Source of the DNA: Sphacelaria rigidula
Lineage: Eukaryota; Phaeophyceae; Sphacelariales
Reading direction: 5' to 3'
Length of the DNA: 21,772 nt
NCBI GenBank assembly: GCA_964200075.2
Contig: CAXNAA020000386.1
Coordinates: 1-21,772 of the forward strand
Shown here: positions 18,064-21,772 of the stretch, piece after piece
How the letters are laid out: the number at the start of each line of letters is the position of its first letter
Numbering within the stretch: position 1 is the first letter of the stretch
Notes under the pieces: generated by a model
The model's database searches: none
Seen by the model: only the letters and a program-made list of their open reading frames with translations
What the model was told of the DNA's origin: nothing
Position numbers and translations under genes: made by a program

Positions 18064-18223
18064 CTACCATGTCCCACTCTATCTCCTTTAACACACAGCA
18101 CACAAGAGCAAGCTTGACCAATGGCGAAACTCTTCACCAATACGACCGAGCAGCAGTAGCTTCGCCCACGGCAGCCTCCTTCGTTTGTACCCCTGCCTAC
18201 GTACAGCAGCTACGGTCGCTGTC

Positions 18224-19608
18224 CTATTCCCCATTCTTATCCGGAGAGTACCCCAGGAACGGTCCGTCTTGCTTGTTGTTGTACCTGTCGATAAGAGGCG
18301 GGCGGAGAATATGTTTTAGCTAAAGTATTCAATATCTTGCTCGCAATCACACCCGACGAACGAAAACAACACCACATACCTGGACAGGGCCGCCAAGACC
18401 ACACGAGGCTTCGTCGCCCTGCGCTTCAGACCTGGTAGCATGCGAACGATCGGCGTTGATTTCTCCAAGGCGTTCGGCCAACAACAGGAGATCGCGTGAA
18501 CTGCATCCACCTGCTTCAGCAAGCGTATGACACCCGTCAGCCCGAACTCCACGTCTTCCGAAGCATCCCATTCGGTCTGCCACAAAGGTAGAATCGATTC
18601 GGCGATCGCCAAGGGCGTATCGTGCATTACACAATCTCCTTCGATTCCTTCATACCGAACGTGCGATGCCACGTCCGCGCCAGCGTCAAGGAGCAAGCGC
18701 GTGATTCTGGGAGAATAGAAGCCCCCCAGCTCAAATGCGCTCACAAGAGGGGTGTCTTGGAAAAGTTGGTTTGAGTACACGCGCAAGGTACTGTCGTGGG
18801 CCATGTTGGCGTATGCACGCGTACTGGTATTCGCATTGCATCCCTGTCTCCGTAGAAGGAGCTTGACACACTCCTCACGCCAACCTTCAACGGCAGCACA
18901 TAGTGCAATGCCCTCCGCGTCAACCGCACCGTTGTCAAACAGAAAAGTGACGATATCTACTTGATTCTGAGAAGCGGCCTCCACGAGAGCTTGCGCGCCA
19001 CCGTCACGAGAACAACCGTCGATTCCGAACCGCTGTACTAGCTCGCGGACAACTCCTAGGTGTCCGTTTTCAGCCGCCACGTCCAGCGGGAGGCTTTCGC
19101 CGTCGTATGCTGGCAAGGGCGGATTCGCCTTGGCCCCAACGAGTACTGTGACATCGTCAAGTCTCCCTTGTCGTGCCGAAATGTACAGGGGCGTCGCTCC
19201 GCTTTCTTGCTCACTGTCGACGTTCGCACCCGCGTGGATCAGCATCACCATTCCTTTGTGGAATCCTTTCGCCGCGGCAACGTGAAGCGGCGTACCGTCT
19301 ACACCACGGGCTTCAAGGTCCGCGCCGGCCTTGGCCAGAGCATTGCTGACGGCCAGATGTTTGTTGAAAACAGACAAGTGTAGAGCAGTCGCACCGTTAT
19401 TGTCCGCCACCGACACACCAGCTCCCAGTCTCAAAAGGACCCTTACGACCCGCAAGTATCCCATGGTGGAGGCCACCATAAGAGGGGTCCGGCCCGCATC
19501 ACCGTAGCCTCCGTCGATGTCGACCGACCCTCCGGAAAGCACAGCAACTGTACTCTCGACGGACCCACTGGCTGCGGCATCATACAGTTTGCTTAGAGTT
19601 GACGGCAT
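18224..19608 (-). CDS. ankyrin-repeat protein, two exons
   Basis: The ATG at 19608 (MPSTLSKLYDAAASGSVEST) is the first in frame. The protein is nearly all ankyrin repeats, a helix-turn-helix scaffold for protein binding. Units fall near residues 5-37 (weak), 39-68 (GRTPLMVASTMGYLRVVRVL), 72-101, 105-133 (DGTPLHVAAAKGFHKG), 137-166, 170-200, 204-232, 235-260 (weak), 286-315 and 330-366 (weak). No catalytic or membrane domain is present. Unspliced, the frame runs to TAA at 18316. However, CAG|GTATGT at 18380/18379 is a perfect donor. An acceptor after a pyrimidine-rich stretch (CGACAG, ending at 18285) restores the frame and gives a hydrophilic tail RYNNKQDGPFLGYSPDKNGE, then TAG at 18224. That model removes 95 bases and yields 429 residues. 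The family assignment is firm; the intron is a strong inference. The partner is unknown. Confidence 0.85.
18285..18379 (-). other. predicted intron of the ankyrin gene
   Basis: It begins GTATGTGG and ends TTATCGACAG, with a pyrimidine-rich stretch (CTCCGCCCGCCTCTT) just before the acceptor and a branch-like GCTAAAAC about 30 bases upstream. Its length of 95 is not a multiple of three, it contains the stop TAA used by the unspliced frame, and removing it joins phase 2 to a single base (AG|G). Confidence 0.6.
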
Positions 19609-19735
19609 GTTGAGAACTGAAACAAGCACTCGAAGCGCTGTCTATTGTTTCCTGGAAGTAATGGCGATACACCGAATGCCTCCTCCCCCTCTTTTCCGTA
19701 ACCGTGCTGACATTCTGGCCTTCAGTTCTATTGGA

Positions 19736-19791
19736 TTTTAGGCTAGACGTGTAAGAAAAGTTACCACAGGGACAACTGGCTTGTGGCAGCC
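19736..19791 (+). rRNA. fragment of 28S (large-subunit) rRNA, domain V
   Basis: The core GTTACCACAGGG followed by ACAACTGGCTTGTGGCAGCC is the highly conserved eukaryotic large-subunit segment next to the peptidyl-transferase ring, with one change (C for T in GGGATAAC). On the left GGCTAGACGTGTAAGAAAAG also matches the eukaryotic form with a few changes. Compared with the consensus I remember, there are about five differences in 56 bases. After GCAGCC the match ends abruptly: TTAGCTTG stands where AAGCGTTC is expected. This is an isolated, non-functional piece, sense on the plus strand, about 130 bases upstream of the ankyrin start codon. Confidence 0.75.
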
Positions 19792-19872
19792 TTAGCTTGT
19801 TGTTGGTTACCTTAGTCATGTTTCTTTGGCTGAGACAAGAGCCGTTTCTGAAAATCTGACTTTGTTGTTTTG

Positions 19873-20199
19873 TCAACCATCCTGCAAGGTGTCTGACTTG
19901 TGCTTCACGACCGAAGCGGCCTTTGCCTTTTTTGCCGTGAGTTTTGAAGGCGACGTTGCCTTGCGCTTGTAAACCCTCGACGGGCTCTACCTCACAATGA
20001 TAGCCCTATTTATAGCTGTGGCAGCTTCCCTCTTGAGCACTCTCATCCGCGCAGCTGCCAGTACGGCTCTCTTGATGACGGCGGTCGGCTTTCGCTTCGA
20101 GTTCTTCAGAGCCTTTTTGTTGGCGGCAACGTCGACAGCCGTCTTCTTCTTCGCTTTTTCTTTCGCAGCTAGGGCCGCGCCAGGTTTTTTGGTTACCAT
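19873..20199 (-). pseudogene. lysine-rich basic protein interrupted by in-frame TAG
   Basis: ATG 20199 opens a 70-residue, very basic frame (MVTKKPGAALAAKEKAKKKT, then KKALKNSKRKPTAVIKRAVL) that ends at a TAG at 19987-19989. The same frame goes on for 37 codons with the same lysine/alanine/serine composition (RVYKRKATSPSKLTAKKAKA, then SVVKHKSD) to TGA at 19873. Since the character does not change across the TAG, the stop looks recent, or is read through, or lies in an unrecognised intron (GTGAGGTAG overlaps it). Composition resembles histone H1 tails and other DNA- or RNA-binding basic proteins, but no winged-helix signature is visible, so no family is assigned. The start at 20199 has no strong initiation context. 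Confidence 0.45.
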
Positions 20200-20254
20200 G
20201 AACGCGAGTGTCGCGGGGATACTACTTCACACACCCGCTCATCTTGCCATTATT

Positions 20255-20482
20255 TTAATGTTTTTGTAGAATTATCCGCTCTGTTTTTTTTGGGGGGGCA
20301 TTTTCGCCGGCGATATCGCTCACTCTTCTCGTCAGCTGTGGCTTGAAAATGGGGTTGTAGTACTTGGTAGCTTCTTCGACGGAGCAGAACTCAATTTTGT
20401 TCGCGCGAAGAAAAATGGGCCATGGATTGGGCACGAGGCAGTCGTTTGGTAGCAATTCAATGTTTTCCGTACACACCGCCAT
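20255..20482 (-). CDS. hypothetical protein, 75 residues
   Basis: From ATG 20482 the product reads MAVCTENIELLPNDCLVPNP, then WPIFLRANKIEFCSVEEATK and YYNPIFKPQLTRRVSDIAGE, a well-mixed composition typical of a folded protein. The frame is open a further 25 codons upstream (to a TAA at 20558-20560) and that part also looks natural (RWHRLHFLLQDNAVRI), so the real protein may start earlier or be joined to an upstream exon. The C-terminus crosses an A8 run and a C7 run (20284-20298) where a frame error is possible. No domain is recognised. The lysine-rich frame follows 56 bases downstream on the same strand. Confidence 0.4.
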   Translation of the reverse strand: MAVCTENIELLPNDCLVPNPWPIFLRANKIEFCSVEEATKYYNPIFKPQLTRRVSDIAGENAPPKKTERIILQKH

Positions 20483-20560
20483 GATCCTTACTGCGTTGTC
20501 TTGCAGCAGGAAATGCAGACGGTGCCAGCGCAGTAGGGAATTATATGTGTTGGAATTTTA

Positions 20561-21122
20561 GCACAATCATGCACACTTGACTTTTGCGCTGTTGCTTGTC
20601 CGCCATAGAAAACATGCCCCGTGGCCGGCGCGAATCTGGACCGTCACCGGTATCAACAGACCGCACGATCTAGACAGTGCGAGATATTCTGGCTTACTCT
20701 GGCGCTGTGCCTCCAAACGACAAATATCGCTTCGGGCCCTCCGATGTTTTGCAGCATATGGCAGATGTCGATGTAGTTTCTTTGGTCGCCTGAAAATACT
20801 CCATGCACTTCTTACGATTTTCCTGCCTGGTCAGGAAATGTTTTCATTCGGGCTGGTGGTGTAGCCGGATCTTGTTGGGCGTCACCGGTGACGCTGATAC
20901 CGTGTAGTCGGAGGGAGCGGGGATCTTCTGGGCCATACCCAAGCCGGGCGGAGGCAGCAGGAGGGAGCGACGAAGGAGAGACAAGGGCGTGAAGGACGCC
21001 GAAGCCCACGGCATACTCGAAGAGGCCAATCTTCTGTCGGCGCCCGGGTTACGGCCTCCACCGCCGCCGACTCTGCGGTGAGCCATGAAGCCCAACTCAG
21101 GGTAAGGAGGAAGGCAACGTGC
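20561..21122. other. stretch without a confidently supported gene
   Basis: Both strands are open in places. The minus frame from ATG 21208 to 20882 (108 codons) has a hydrophobic segment (LLGFMHVAFLLTLSWASWL) that could be a signal or membrane helix, followed by a proline/arginine-rich tail. It overlaps the plus-strand candidate at 21123-21476. I cannot decide between them. Confidence 0.4.
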
Positions 21123-21476
21123 ATGAAGCCCAGGAGCACTCGTTGTTTCGTTTGTGGTTTCAACCAATGGATCCCCTGTAACCTAGCCCCGGCCTCCGTT
21201 CTACCCATATTGTCCGCCGCAGATATGGCCAAGCCGGGCTTTCTCTCGCTAGCCAGTTCATGCGGAGGGAAAAGGTTGCCCCCCCGGCTCCCCTCAAGAA
21301 AAGGGCGTGGTCTTAGTGATGTATCGGCGCCTAAGTACCGGTCGCTCTCTGTTGTTGGCCACTTCGTACGACGGGGAGTATACTTCGGAGGGGGTGGGCT
21401 TGTTTTTTTGTTTGAAGTACGGAGGAAGATACATCCCTTGAAATATATGTTTGCGTGGTCGTGCGAAATTGGATAG
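21123..21476 (+). CDS. candidate ORF, 117 residues, unknown
   Basis: From ATG 21123 the frame gives MKPRSTRCFVCGFNQWIPCN, a basic middle (GKRLPPRLPSRKGRGLSDVS) and a hydrophobic, glycine-rich C-terminal part (RRGVYFGGGGLVFLFEVRRK). It ends at TAG 21474. Composition is acceptable but no domain is recognised, and the opposite strand is open over the same bases. Confidence 0.25.
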   Translation: MKPRSTRCFVCGFNQWIPCNLAPASVLPILSAADMAKPGFLSLASSCGGKRLPPRLPSRKGRGLSDVSAPKYRSLSVVGHFVRRGVYFGGGGLVFLFEVRRKIHPLKYMFAWSCEIG

Positions 21477-21490
21477 CGTTGTTCGAGGAG

Positions 21491-21772
21491 TCATCCTACG
21501 ATAGAGGGGGGGGTATTTTGGGCCATTTGTTGCTCGAAATTTTGAGTCAGATCGACGTTGAAAGCAGCAACGTTCGTTTGCACAAGCTTGTTGTGAATAA
21601 AAAACGCTCCTCCATACTGCCTGACACCGTTTGGAACCAAATACAAGCGCAACGCAAGTGTGGAAGGATGTCTGACACACTTATGAGCCTCTTTTTTCGT
21701 GCAACCAAATACCCCCCCCCCCCTATCGTTGCTCCGTCTCGAAAGGGATGCGTGGTCAATGGTCAAATGACT
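21491..21772 (-). CDS. partial ORF inside the right-edge element, runs off the window
   Basis: The minus frame enters from the right edge and is open for at least 91 codons to the stop at 21491. After a glycine run encoded by the C12 tract it reads FGCTKKEAHKCVRHPSTLAL, RLYLVPNGVRQYGGAFFIHN and then KLVQTNVAAFNVDLTQNFEQ. Composition is well mixed and protein-like. The frame before the glycine run is uncertain because the tract length may be wrong. It spans the inverted-repeat element at 21498-21729 from end to end. No family is recognised. Confidence 0.35.
   Translation of the reverse strand, partial: SHLTIDHASLSRRSNDRGGGVFGCTKKEAHKCVRHPSTLALRLYLVPNGVRQYGGAFFIHNKLVQTNVAAFNVDLTQNFEQQMAQNTPPSIVG
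21498..21729. mobile_element. element with poly-G/C inverted termini, 232 bp
   Basis: The left end reads ACGATAGAGGGGGGGG then TATTTTGG. The reverse complement of the right end reads ACGATAGGGGGGGGGGGG then TATTTGG, so both termini share ACGATAG, a G run (8 and 12) and TATTT. The length is close to that of the 237 bp element at 2345-2581, which also has a GATAG-plus-homopolymer terminus, but there the homopolymer is C on the same strand. A shared family is possible but unproven. No target-site duplication is seen. Confidence 0.45.

Noticed and set aside
19873-20199. Histone H1 assignment for the lysine-rich frame
   Set aside because: Only composition agrees; no globular winged-helix region is visible.

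Overview
The window looks like nuclear DNA from a eukaryote. Three things point that way: splice-like exon boundaries, a candidate tRNA-derived SINE, and a short fragment of eukaryotic-type 28S rRNA. Nested satellite DNA and a lone multi-ankyrin protein would fit a stramenopile such as a brown alga, but that placement is inference; no marker gene here settles it. Most of the window is repeat DNA, and only the ankyrin gene is called with real confidence.

Layout. Positions 1-2.3 kb hold a 25-base G run, two minus-strand candidate coding segments with coiled-coil character (474-641 and 1842-1969) and a SINE-like element (1358-1607). At 2345-2581 is a small element with terminal inverted repeats. 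It abuts the main structure, a nested repeat array at 2595-7304: about 53 copies of a 61-64 bp unit, grouped into six blocks of 3 to 15 units, each block followed by a conserved spacer of roughly 250 bp. Just beyond the array are a TATA-like site (7344) and weak, apparently decaying coding sequence on both strands up to 8.6 kb. From about 8.8 to 13.0 kb the DNA consists of three or four badly diverged copies of a roughly 1.2 kb repeat.

From 13.3 to 14.65 kb the plus strand carries a run of coding-like segments. The first (131 codons) is followed in the same frame, past a TGA, by 65 more open codons. A second tandem array with a period near 110 bp fills 15.34-16.85 kb. A foldback structure with two 97-base arms sits at 17276-17561. 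Minus-strand coding-like segments at 17755-18063 include one 141-base piece with clean acceptor and donor sites. Next comes the best gene of the window, a minus-strand ankyrin-repeat protein (18224-19608) with one probable 95-base intron. Beyond it are a 56-base 28S rRNA fragment, a lysine-rich basic ORF interrupted by an in-frame TAG, a 75-codon unknown ORF, and at the right edge a second element with poly-G/C inverted termini whose interior is an open reading frame running off the window.

No metabolic pathway or operon is visible. The common theme is repeat expansion and gene decay: four separate reading frames continue in the same frame across isolated stop codons, and two satellites were built independently.
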